Shown: piece after piece, positions 53,366 to 64,000 of the stretch
Layout of the letters: each line of letters starts with the position of its first letter
How positions within the stretch are numbered: position 1 is the first letter of the stretch
Source of the DNA: Pontederia crassipes
Taxonomy: Eukaryota > Streptophyta > Magnoliopsida > Commelinales > Pontederiaceae
Reading direction: 5' to 3'
Length of the DNA: 64,000 bases
Assembly (NCBI GenBank): GCA_030549335.1
Contig: CM060186.1
Span: forward strand, 24,853,189-24,917,188
Position numbers and translations under genes: made by a program
The notes under the pieces: generated by a model
Told to the model about the DNA's origin: nothing
The model's database searches: none
Seen by the model: only the letters and a program-made list of their open reading frames with translations

Positions 53366-54511
53366 ACTTAGACTGACTCGAGACATTTTTTGGCATGATC
53401 CATTCGGATCGAGCCATCCAAATTTTTTATACGTATTAAATATATAATATTATAATAATTAATAATTTTTTAATTATAGAAATAAAAAATTAGAAAAATA
53501 ACATACCAAATTTATCTTTATATTATATTATGATATTTTTATATAATACAGAGTCAAATCGTAATGGGTCATCCAACGGGGTGCTAGGCACGACCAACAT
53601 CTAGCGGGTTACTGAGTCAAACACGATTTTTTATATAATATTATAATAACTAATAATTTTAATTTTTAATATTATGATAATTAATAATTTAGCTCAAAAA
53701 TTTGTTGAATGTCGGGTTGTGCTCAGCACTCCGCTAGGGGAGCCATTACGATTTGATCGACTCTGATGAAATATCACACAAAAAAGTACATTTATTTTCT
53801 AATTATTTTAAATTTTAGTGCAAAAAATAAACGGTGTGCTATTTTTTAAATTTTTTTATTTCCTTAATTAAAAATAATTAATTATCATAATATTATATAT
53901 TTAATACACATAAAAAGTTTGGGCGGCTCGATATGAATGGGTCGTGCCAAAAAATGTACCGAGTCAGTCTTGTCGTGCCAAAAAATGTACCGGATACATT
54001 TAACAAAATTAAATAAATTAATAGAGAGCATGCAAGCTCCTCTTTAATTTTACAACATTTTATGGCACATGACAGACCATTTGTCCAAATACCAATAACA
54101 TGCATAAATGAACCATTCATAAATGACATTTAAATACATCTAAATAAATATGAGTAATTTAAAACTACTAATAATTCTGAAATAATAATTTCTCAAAAAA
54201 ATATTTCAATTCCAGAGTAAAATTTTGAACCATCCAAAATATCCAAAAAATATTATAAATAATTATGTTAAAAAAATAATTTGGACTTTCCAAATTATTA
54301 TTTAATTTAGAATATTTAACTAATAAAATTGAACAGTCAGTCTTGTCATGCCAAAAAATGTACCGAGTCAGTCTAAGTGTCTTCAAATTTTTATTTTTAT
54401 TTTTATGTTTATTATTTATTATTTTAAGTTTTTAGTGATAACCACGATTGAAAATTTAAAAAGTTGAATGACCTTGTCTCAAAGTTTTAAAAAATTGGAT
54501 AATCATGTAGA

Positions 54512-55111
54512 ATAGGGATGACAATATCTCCTGCCCTCTGTGGGGCCCCGTGGGAAATCCCCGATCGAGACTCCGAACTTGAGAAAATTTTCCCCAGGGT
54601 CGGGGATGGAGGAAAATTAACTCCCCCTGCCCCACGGGGCCTCGAATCCGTAGTAGCAAAGTGAGAGTAAATAAACAAGTATAAATGAAGGAGGAGATTA
54701 ATGGACCAATATGAATGTTTATGGAGAAAGTTCATCTTTGGATGTTTTTCAAATTTATAATAATAATTTTTATCAAATTATCTCTTAGTAAAAAAAAGTT
54801 TAATAAAAATTTTGGCTGAACCAAAAAAATGTGGTTCAACCTAGTTTTTACCGATTTTAATAAGTTTTTGACCGGTTCGATTCGGTTCAATTTAGTCCAA
54901 ACTGGAGTCCGACTTTTGAACTTAGGGCGACGGTAGTGACGGAGGAGGACGACGACAATGACGCTCGCTTGGGTTCTTGCTAGAAGAGGGCCGTGGGGGT
55001 AAAATTCTCCCCGTACCGAGGATTCGGGTCAGAGTCGGGGGCAGGGGCCAGTCGATGGGATTGGGACGGGAGGAGTGTCCTCCGCCCCGAACAGGATCGA
55101 GTGCCACTCCT
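54512..55111 (+). mobile_element. Non-autonomous hAT-like element, family B copy 2, with 8-bp target duplication
   Basis: Flanks CATGTAGA (54504-54511) and AATGTAGA (55112-55119) match at seven of eight bases. It starts ATAGGGATGACAATATC and ends GATCGAGTGCCACTCCT. Its whole length aligns, inverted, to 12184-12838, including GC-rich G/C-run blocks and a TAATGGACCAATATGAATGT block. It interrupts the right arm of the fold-back element. Confidence 0.85.
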
Positions 55112-55357
55112 AATGTAGATACAAGAGAAAAATATTGACGTGACAATTTTTATTTTTTTAATCTGACATAAAGGAGAGAAAATACCGAGTGGTGCCACGT
55201 AAGCATCCACGTCAGTGCCACATCAGTGATTTACTGGTTTGATGACTATAACCGATCGTGATGACTTTAGCTAAAATGATTCTAAAGTTCGATGATCGAA
55301 GATGGATGCCCTTACAGGGAATGCGCTATAAGTTGGATGACCATCACTGAAATTTAC

Positions 55358-55665
55358 TCGAGTAGATGATGACATTTGGCACAGGCATGAGATGCCACTT
55401 GTCTTCTAATTAGGATATTAATTTGTAATTACTTTTAAAATGATTGATTATCAAAATTGATTACAAGATATCAAGAATTATATAATGTATATTATATTAA
55501 AGAGCTTGCATGAAAATATCACATTTGGCATGACTATGTAGTGTCCAAGTAATAAAACTTTTTTATGATTATTTTGATTAATTATTTCTGAATAAATATG
55601 TCAAAATGTAATCTTAAATCATTATTTAAAGTAATAATTAAGTATTCATTGTGATAAAATCACAA

Positions 55666-55714
<49 letters not shown>

Positions 55715-57713
55715 CCATATTAAAATGAGATAGTCTCATCTCACGTCCTCAAATTTTTAATGAAAAAAAGTTTAACATTGATAATTATTTTTATGTTAAA
55801 AATTCTTATTAAAACTTTGGAGATAAAGTATCTAATCAAACTATTTTAATAATAAAAAAATCTATATTTATAGTTTCTACTAAAATGAGAATAGTATTAT
55901 AAGTAACTTCCAAAGGAAAATTTTAACATAGGTGTTCTTTTCCCTTAGAAAATGTTAAAAGTCTATATAGAAAAGATATACAAATAATTGTGATAAAGAA
56001 TTAATTATAGATAAAAAAATCTGAATTACTATATATATTTAAGAAATATATGGCATTTTCCTTTAGAAACTGAATAACTAATATTTGTGCTCATTTTAAT
56101 TAGTAACTGATTTTGGTAACTAATTACTATGTGTCCATGTAATAACTATAAAACTTCTAAAACAATTAGGTGGTTCATTTTAATAACAAACTAAATAGTT
56201 AGAGACGTATAGTAATCGAATCAAAAAAATAATTTTTTTTTGTTGATAGTTACATATAAGATTTTAATAAAAACGACAAGCAGATGAATACGTGCCTTAA
56301 GCATATTAAATGTTAACATAACAATACTTCATTCAATTATAAATATACTACTGTAATAAAATAAGAGATTATTAATATTATTAAAATATTATTTAGTGAA
56401 TTTAAGAACTTACAAATATAAAAGAAGATCCTGAATGATAAATATTATAATAATGTGATGAGATTGCAACATGCATCAGTAAGGTATGATACATGAAGAA
56501 TCCATGCATATAGGCAACTGCAAGCTAGGAATATGTTGTTCGACATAATGGAAATGTCCATTTGAAGTATCAGGTACCTTGGATCTTGATAATTGGACGA
56601 TTATTCTTTGTATATTTGTTTGTTATAGTCAATTATTTCTCTTAATCATTACAATATATTCATAAATTTTGTATAATTCACAAATTTTCTTTTCTTCTCA
56701 GTGTATTATTAGCGTGCAAGTGCAATAGATTTTGTGATATATTTTTTTGTCTATTAAATTCCTTCCATTTTCTTATGGTTTTCTATTGATAATTATATAA
56801 TATTACAGACGCCATTCCTTTTTCTATTTAAAGTTATGCATGCATAAATGTGTTGCATTCAAACTCATAGCATGGGAAGAATGCAAACATTTAGCTTTTC
56901 ACTTCCTTTTCAAATGTTGAGAGTAATTATAAAGAAAAAAAACGAAACTAGCACTAAAACTTACGAGAGTAATTGGCATTTATTTTTTATATAAATAAAC
57001 CATTGCTTATAAAATATCATGTCTTGGTGTGGATTTATAAAAAGAAGTAAGTTATTTTATTTTGAATTACTTAAATTTAATCTACAACTTTATATAGAAT
57101 GGTATATTCTTAAAATTTTATAGAAGTGGTCATCTGGCTTCCCTATATCTTTGCATTAAAGCTTCCTGGCCTGTTCCATTTATCCGAATGAGAATTGAGT
57201 TTTATAATGTTTATTTGTTTATATTATTTTTTCCTTAATACTATGGTCAAATTATGTAAACTTTAATGCATTCTATTAGTTGTATTTCTGTGTGCGACAT
57301 TTTATCATTTCTTAACTTATCTAATTTAATGTGTTTGTATTGTTTAAATATGCTAAAAAAATAGTCAAATTAGCACACATTTAAAGTTTAGGAAATGTAT
57401 AAAATAAATATTAAGAAAAATACATGCTAAAGCACTCAGATGAAATTTATCATTCATTTCTAACTCTAAATGGTGTATGCCTTACATAACACAAAGAAAA
57501 AATAGAATTTACGGTCTCATCCGTCGCTTAACACTAAAATTTCGTCAAAAAATGAAGTTACCGTATTATTTAAACATTGTATACAAATTATATAAATAAT
57601 TTTTTTCATAAATAAGGTCTTAATTGTTTCATTTGTGCAAAGGCTCATATTTTTGCAATACTTTTTGGTGGACAGAAGGATTGTGTACACGTAAGCATAG
57701 AAAGAGTTGTATG
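55358..57713. other. AT-rich intergenic region
   Basis: No gene recognised. An (AT)n microsatellite lies at 55669-55712. The remainder is AT-rich without clear repeat structure. Confidence 0.55.
55669..55712. repeat. (AT)n microsatellite
   Basis: About 22 uninterrupted AT units. Confidence 0.95.
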
Positions 57714-58158
57714 TAGAGGTATTCACCGAGTCGGGTAGACCAGTGCACTTGATGATTCGATTCAATCTGAGTCGATTTGGATCGGATCTGATTGAACCCG
57801 ACCCGAACTCAACCTGATCATGAGTCGGGTCGGGTACAGGTTGAATTCTTCTAACCCGAGTCGACCCGATCAATCTAAATTTTTTATTTTTATTTTTTAT
57901 TCAAACTTAAGCTTATATTTGATTTATATTTTTTAAAAATTGTTATAAAATATTCTAAGTGAAAAAATAATATTAAACAGTTAAAAAACTTATTTTATGA
58001 TTTTAAAATAATATTAAATAATATTTTTATATTAAATAAAATATAAAAATAGTAAGAAAAAATAAAAAAAATTGAGTGGTCAGGTAACCCGATCTGAATC
58101 GAATATGACCCGACCCGACCGTGAATACGATCGTGAATACGACCTGTGAACACTCCTA
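57714..58158. mobile_element. Non-autonomous hAT-like element with 8-bp target duplication
   Basis: Flanks GTTGTATG (57706-57713) and ATTGTATG (58159-58166) match at seven of eight bases. The left end TAGAGGTATTCACCGAGTCG and the reverse-complemented right end TAGGAGTGTTCACAGGTCG form an imperfect inverted repeat. Arms rich in CCCGACCCGA-type words surround an AT-rich centre. Length 445 bp; no gene. Confidence 0.85.
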
Positions 58159-58505
58159 ATTGTATGACTACACATAAAAAAAATATAGGTTTGTATGTAA
58201 TAAAGAACATTTTCGTTGGGAACAAACTATTTATATTTCAAGACCACAAGACGCAATAATTTAAATTTTACATTATGCACTTGATTGTATATTTTGTATA
58301 AAAACCATTCATTTATGTTTTTTTATTTATTCGAATTAGCTCAATATGATATATAATTTTTTTTCTTCAATAGTGTTGGTGGACGTGTTACCAAGGATGA
58401 GACTAAAAACATTTTGGTGGATTTGTCAATTGTAATTGCTATAATTGGATATTGTTTGTAGTGGTGATGAGTGGTCATACTTGGAAACAACCGTAGTAAA
58501 CAATA

Positions 58506-58900
58506 TGGCCTCTTTGGCAATTGGAATCATGCGTCGTGCCACGTGGTTCCAGCCGTTTGGTGGAACCAGATGCAGAATCAGATTTCATAAAAGGGGTTAT
58601 CTTTCTTGGTTTACCATTTTGATGAAACCGGACACTGTTGCATGTCAACGTTTTTTTTTTTGTTAACGTATTGACCATTTTTTAAAATTTTGTTTATTTT
58701 TTCTTTCTTTATTTTTATCTCTCACATACATGTATCTTATAAAATAATTTATTTATTAAATATAAATTATGTATTATAATATATTAATATAATATTATTT
58801 CTTACTTATTATTTCATTAATTTTTTAATATTTTACTACATATAATTTATTAAAAACCCAATTTTTTTATTTAAATAATATATTTTTAACAAATTTCTAA
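58506..58900. mobile_element. MITE, family A copy 3, truncated at the right
   Basis: The left end GGCCTCTTTGGCAATTGGAA resembles that of copy 1. The interior shares TATCTCTCACA, a TATTAATATAATATTATTT block and a TTACTTATTATTTCATTA block with copies 1 and 2. Homology fades near 58900 and no right inverted repeat is seen. Confidence 0.6.
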
Positions 58901-60383
58901 CGCATATATTAAACTTAAATGCACATGTGATAATATTATGTATGGGAAACGAGACAAATGCTTTTTAATTCAATATCAATGCCTCTATGTATATGTTTAA
59001 GTTAGAGAGATGCGTTTCTGGATTGCAATTAAAATATAAAAGTTAATCATAAACAAAATAATGTTATACTCTATTATTCTTTTAAAGACAAATCAAATAT
59101 GTAGGAAAAAAGTATTTAATATCATGGTTATTTCTTAGATTTTTAATTTTACATAAATAATATCCATTTTTAATAGATATATTAATTATTTAAAAATTTT
59201 AAGCTACGGTAAAAAATTGATAATGATTTAATGAATCCAAAATTTAAAAGTTGTTCATATTGAAGTTAATATTATAATAATTGTTTTAAAATCAAATACA
59301 CGTGTAATGAATTGAAATTGGATTCCAGTGTAATTATAGAGTGCTAAAATATTATCAAATTATATTGTACAATTTATAAACTTATGATCTATATATATCT
59401 TATGGATAATGTATTATTATCTAAAAAAGTTATAGCAGAATAAATAATCGAACGTTTATAAAATTTAAAATAGAATAATCTTCTAATGACACATGACATG
59501 TTAGTAGTATAGTTACCTCATCCCCGCACATGGTGTGGGACACAAATATATAATTATAGTTTAAAAACATAGAAATATAAAATTAATAAGTTAGATTATC
59601 TACGATAATAAAATAATAAAATAAATATTTTTTTAGGAATATAGGCTCAGATTGGTCCATACTCTAATGATATTATTTAAAAAATTGTTTATATATATTA
59701 TTTAAAATATTAAGTATGTATCTTAAAATAAATCTTTATAACAAACATACTTAATTAAGATAAACAAAAAAATTGAATGCATTGTGGTTTTTGAAGAAAA
59801 AATAGGAAACAAAGTATAATTAACTACAAATATATAATTTTATGTAGCTATTTCACGGGTGACAAACAGATAAGAATAAGGTTTTATGGTATAATGATAT
59901 TGGACAAATAATAAATGAGATGACAAATATGATATACAAAATAGTTTTTTGAAACTCATAGTGAGACATTGTAATACTTTTTCATTTATTATGCTTTATT
60001 TGTTTATCATTGAATTTTTTATACAAATAATATAAATTTAGAATTTAGACAATATTAATTACAACTTAAAAAATACTATCGTACCTTCATCACATGAATT
60101 TAGGACAATTTTGTCCAAAAACAAATAAAGTGATAATATGTTCTAAAATTATAATAACGTCATCCTAAATTTTATATTATCATTTTTGCATCATCTCACG
60201 GTTCCTACACTAGTAACTAGTTAAAAATCGCACCATATAAATTTATTTTTTTATTAAATATCATCTTTTTAAGATCCATTTTGAGACTCGAAGAAGAATT
60301 TAATTATTATTTCGTATAATAAGAAATTATATTCCAGTTTTCTTCTTATACTTTACCCATATATATATATATATATTTATTTT
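58901..60383. other. AT-rich intergenic region
   Basis: No gene or defined element recognised. A short ATATAT tract lies near 60360. Confidence 0.55.
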
Positions 60384-62153
60384 GATAAATCACTCCTAAA
60401 CTATTGTGATTTTTCATTTTTAACATCAAACTACGAACTTATTTTTTTGGATCCTTAAACTATCATAATTTTTTCAATTTGATCATTCTGTCGACTTCTG
60501 TCAAATTTTTCGTTAATTTTATTATGAAAAATTAATGTTACCCCTCCATCGATTCCTATGCGCGTCGGGGGAAAGGGCTCCAGTCGCCCCCCTTGTTGCG
60601 ATCGACGATGACCTTCGCCGATTGTGTAGTAAAACTGGGTGACCTTCCTTTCCCCCTGTGCACGCCAACGCTTTCCCTACATCGGCAGGGAAAGTGGGGT
60701 GGTCGCCCCTGTTGGCGATGTTGCAGCTGGGGCGATGCCCCCTCCTTTCCTCTTGTGCGCACTGACGTAGGGTGTGACCGACGATGACCTTCGTCGGTTG
60801 CGTCACAGCAGGGGGCGGCCCTCCCCCCTCGCGCAAGAGGAAAGAGGGGGGAGGGGGGTCGCACCCCCTTCCACCTGGCACGTTGCCCCTCGCCGACACA
60901 TGCAGGGAAGGGGGTAGGTCGCCCCCTATTGCGACCCTCCGGTGCGTAGGTCGTAAAAGTGAGGAGAGCAATGTTTTCAAAACTGAATCCACGATCGGAT
61001 CAGACTTCTTATTGGGTCGTGGTTGGACTGGTCCGACCGAGTTCGACCGAATTAGACCGAATCTTATTAAATTAATATTATGTATATTAATTTTGAATAC
61101 ATATCACAATTAATATATAATAAATTAGGATAAAATTATTATTTATTATATTCTATAAATTTAAGCTATCTTAAGTTATCATAATTGACACATTATTAGT
61201 TTTTTTATTATTTATATAATTCATTTTTAACATTGTTGGTTCACATTTATTTTCATTTATTCATCTTTTTTTATTTTCATTTTGTGTTGCTCCTTTTTTC
61301 AAATTTATTCTTTTTTTGATTACTTATTCTATTTAAAAAACTTAATACTTATTCAAACATTATTATTATGATATAGTTCTAGTGATAAGATATTAATTTA
61401 TTTTATCCCAACTTTTTGTTAATTTTTTTATTTTCTTAGTTTATTTAATTTCTTTTCTTCATTCTTTATTTCTTCTCCACTGAATTCTTCATTTTCCTTT
61501 AATTTCAAATTCTTCTCCCCTAATCATATCCTCTAATAATTTATTTTATCCAATTATAATTTTCTTTCCCTATTAATTATATTTATATATATATTTTTCC
61601 TTCCTAATTTTGCTCACATCATTTTCTCTCCTTATTAATTAACTTTCTATATTTACTTTTCCCTTCCTATTCCTAATTTTGTTTTTAACATCTGATCACG
61701 TCCTTCCTCTTTTATATAATTTTTAAAAAATTTCCTTCCATTTTTTTTAACTTGTTTCCATTTTGAATTGACTATTTTAAAAAATCTTGAACCAGTTCTT
61801 GGCCAGTTTGCCTAGTTCATCGATTTTTTTATTCAACCAAATTTTGAGACTAAAACGGTTATGATGTTGAATAAGACTGAAATGAGCGCCGATTCACAAT
61901 TGGACCGGTTGAATTGGATGGTCCGGTGCGGTCCGATTTTAATTACATTAGAGGGGGGACCCCCTTTCCAGTGAAACATAGATGATGATTGGTAACTTTG
62001 ACCTTTCATAAATGGAAAAAAAATCAAAGATAATAGAAAAGTTATAAAAGTCGACGAAAGGATTAAATTAGACAAATCGTGATAGTTAAGATTCACAAGA
62101 ATAAGTTCGTACTTTAGAGTTAGATGTGAAAAATCACTAGGGATGATTTATGG
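60384..62153. mobile_element. Long-TIR (Mutator-like) element with a GC-rich core and a nested hAT-like insertion
   Basis: Left 60387-60515 and right 62030-62151 (reverse-complemented) align: ATAAATCACTCC / ATAAATCATCCC, TGATTTTTCA, TACGAACTTATT, CTTAACTATCACGAT-like and CGTCGACTTTTAT-like blocks, about 120-130 bp in total. Between them is a GC-rich core (about 60540-60965, resuming at 61951) with repeated GATGACCTTCGYCG words. The core is interrupted by the hAT-like element 60969-61950. Frames are open through the GC-rich core on both strands, but nothing matches a known protein. It could be a captured gene fragment (Pack-MULE style) or simply the element's own core. Target duplication not found. 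Confidence 0.65.
60969..61950. mobile_element. Non-autonomous hAT-like element, family C copy 2
   Basis: It starts CAATGTTTTCAAAACTGAA and ends GTCCGATTTTAATTACATTA, in the same orientation as copy 1 at 52408-53365, with the same pyrimidine-rich interior and GGTCCGGTGCGGTCCG block near the right end. Flanks GAGGAGAG and GAGGGGGG match at six of eight bases, consistent with a decayed 8-bp duplication. Confidence 0.75.
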
Positions 62154-62963
62154 AAATAACCATATTTTTAATCACAATATTATTTATGCTATTTTTAATA
62201 ATTAAATATTATGATTTAGAATTATGTTTTTAGATATTAAATATCATATTTTAATATTTATTATCTTCAATCCAAATAGGAGTTGAAATAAGAATAGATC
62301 TATCTTTTTTTATTAAATACAATATTATGATATTTTATTTCACTCATATTTCAACCAAAATATGCTTGTATTTTCTTTCCCAACTTCCAATCTAAAGATC
62401 GTTTGATTTAACTAAAATAAATAAATTGAGTACTAATAAATATTTTAGTAACTAAAACCGATTTTAAAATAAATGGTTAGGCGTTCGAATAAAGTGACTG
62501 AAATTAGCAGCAAATAGTTAGTCACGATCCAACTAATTAAAGTGAAATTTCAATCTCATCCTAAAATATTGGTAATGTTAAAACAAATTAAATAATTGAA
62601 ACTTTAAAATCACTCTTCTTCCAAGCCTTCCCCTTTCCACACTTGGCTCAAAAAAGCATACAAAGCACAACAACTATTACACCATCTGATACGCGATCAA
62701 ACCACCAACCACCTCATAATTGGACCGATTGCTTAGCAACTTGTGACTTCTCGTTTACCTAGAAAAGACAAATATTAATCAAAATCATATTTAACAAACA
62801 ATTAATTAAACTACATGCCTAATGGCTAATGGCCGAAGATTAAAATAAATAAAAATAAAAATAGCCACCACAACGTGCCGATGTTTCCCTCCGCCGTATG
62901 GCTTCCCCGTGACATCCGGGATCCGGCGTCACCACATGTTCTCCCTTCTCTCCACTTGAGAGT

Positions 62964-63006
<43 letters not shown>

Positions 63007-63426
63007 ATATGTTTGCATCTTTTTTGTCGACCAAGACAAAAGAAATATTTTCCAGTACTAATTCTGTTTTTTTTTTTAAATTATAATCTCTACCTAATTC
63101 GATTAGAAGATTCGGTGGCTGTTTCATAATTGTTGTTCGTTTATTTAATAATAGTCGACAAGGAATAATTTCTTATCATATTATTGACACGATTATTGAT
63201 TAATTCCCTTTAAAAGCGCATGGAATCCCAATAACTAAGCTTAATTACACCTTGTAATTACATGCAATAAGAAAAAGGAATCGAGCTATATAGAAAAAGC
63301 ATATCTATCTGTTGTATGTTTCTAAACAAAGAAGTTGCAGAATCTTTTAAATATTAATTTGTTTCCTACTTGATTAGCTGCCAGATATCTGCTCTCTCTA
63401 TCCACCAGTCCATTAGTACCGAAACC
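62154..63426. other. Intergenic region and upstream region of the last gene
   Basis: No gene recognised. A (GA)n microsatellite lies at 62962-63001, about 430 bases upstream of the next start codon; such tracts are common in plant promoters and 5' leaders. A TATA box could not be fixed. Confidence 0.45.
62962..63001. repeat. (GA)n microsatellite
   Basis: About 19 GA units, slightly interrupted at the left end. Confidence 0.95.
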
Positions 63427-64000
63427 ATGGGAGGAGCTGCTGCTGTTCATGATCTCCTGCACCTTCTTCCTTTATCTCCTTGTACTTGGTTTACTTCAAG
63501 GTAGGGCAATGCTCGAGTAATGATGCGCATTCCCTTGTCTGTCCCCTTTACTACCCCCCTTTTGATTCATATATCCATCACCTTCATGATATATATCTTT
63601 TGCAGTTGGGGGAGTTGTTTTCTCATGCTCCTGCAGCAAAGTTTCTGATATACTGACTGTTAAAGCGATAACCTTTGGTATGGTTTCTGGCACGTCATTT
63701 TGGTTCATGCTAATCCAAACAGCTCATTTTATTAAGTTTGTTGGTGATCAGTTTTGTTGTTTTTCTGTACTTCCATGAATTTGATATCAGTTTTTAGTCT
63801 CTGTAAAGATTGCTCTTCGAATTGATTGTTCTATCAGTGTGCGCTTGAGCAGCAAGATGAAGAATTCTCCCGTTTTTCCAAAGGCTGAAGATGGACTCTG
63901 CAATGAGCCTGATTATGACCCTAAGACATTTTTCTCTCAGGTACTTGTTTACCTTTCAGCTAATTTTCTGATAAATGCTGCCGAAGCCTGAGCAGTTCCA
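63427..64000 (+). CDS. Unidentified protein, first two coding exons (gene runs off the window)
   Basis: Exon 1 at 63427-63500 begins MGGAAAVHDLLHLLPLSP in a CCATGG start context and ends CAAG before GTAGGG, in phase 2. The next acceptor (CTATCAG, exon from 63838) completes an Arg-to-Ser type junction codon and stays open for 34 codons to 63940, ending DPKTFFSQ before GTACTT. The joined frame, GT/AG borders and matching phases support a real gene. It has a short hydrophobic N-terminal stretch and an acidic segment, but I do not recognise the family. Further exons must lie beyond 64000. Confidence 0.6.

Larger units (their letters stand above)
49570..55357. mobile_element. Fold-back (long-TIR, possibly Mutator-like) element carrying three nested insertions
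   Basis: Both arms start (right arm reverse-complemented) GTAAATTTCAGTGATG, then YATCCAA and a GGNCATCYATC block. They continue with AACTTTAGAAT, a GATCGGTTATA block, TGGATGCTTACGTGGCA, CTTTATGTCAGATTAAAAAA, ACTTAAAATAA, CACTTAGACTGACTCG and ATTTTTTGGCATGA. The arms meet near 53672 through a paired AATCGTAATGG block. The left arm is split by a solo LTR (49639-52066) and a hAT-like element (52408-53365). The right arm is split by another hAT-like element (54512-55111) and about 0.35 kb of extra AT-rich DNA (about 53995-54343) between repeats of TCRTGCCAAAAAATGTACCG. Without the insertions each arm is about 0.7 kb with almost no unpaired loop. No transposase is present. The outer 9-mers do not match, so superfamily assignment is tentative. 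Confidence 0.75.

Noticed and set aside
49570-55357. Reading the inverted arms as two independent insertions of a TIR element
   Set aside because: The blocks run in strict mirror order from the ends to the centre, and arm continuity is restored once each nested element is removed.
60522-60992. 156-codon minus-strand frame
   Set aside because: It lies in the GC-rich core of a long-TIR transposon and is internally repetitive, with an overlapping open frame on the other strand; not called as a gene.

Overview
The window is nuclear DNA of a flowering plant. It has spliceosomal introns with GT/AG borders, exons of three conserved plant genes, and large AT-rich intergenic stretches filled with nested transposons. 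The GC-rich exon of the F-box gene and the repeat types hint at a monocot, but this is inference only.

Layout. An apparently intact single-exon F-box/kelch gene lies at 718-1953 (+). Facing it at 10036-3602 (-) is a 15-exon alanine aminotransferase locus. All exons are recognisable, but they carry an in-frame TAG, a 1-bp deletion and two shifted splice acceptors, so it reads as a young pseudogene (or a locus with assembly errors). From 10.2 to 31.5 kb there are no intact genes. This stretch holds a MITE, a solo LTR (11243-14015) containing a hAT-like element, further LTR pieces, a decayed P-type Ca2+-ATPase fragment (about 21520-22020) and very AT-rich DNA. A GC-rich minisatellite sits at 31980-32230. 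The one large intact gene is a nucleolar Pumilio homologue (APUM23 type). Its ten coding exons span 34535-47295 (+) and join into 754 in-frame codons. Its introns carry a decayed LINE, three SINE copies and several MITEs.

From 48.5 to 62.2 kb is a dense transposon graveyard. The most striking object is a fold-back element (49570-55357). Its arms pair across a centre near 53.67 kb and have been interrupted by a solo LTR and two different hAT-like elements, each with a recognisable target-site duplication. A second long-TIR element (60384-62153) carries a GC-rich core and its own hAT-like insertion. The window ends in the first two exons of an unidentified gene (63427-63940, +).

I see no operon-like or defence-like system. 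What stands out is the transposon stratigraphy and the broken aminotransferase. Exon borders come from reading frames, GT/AG signals and remembered family sequences, not from transcripts.
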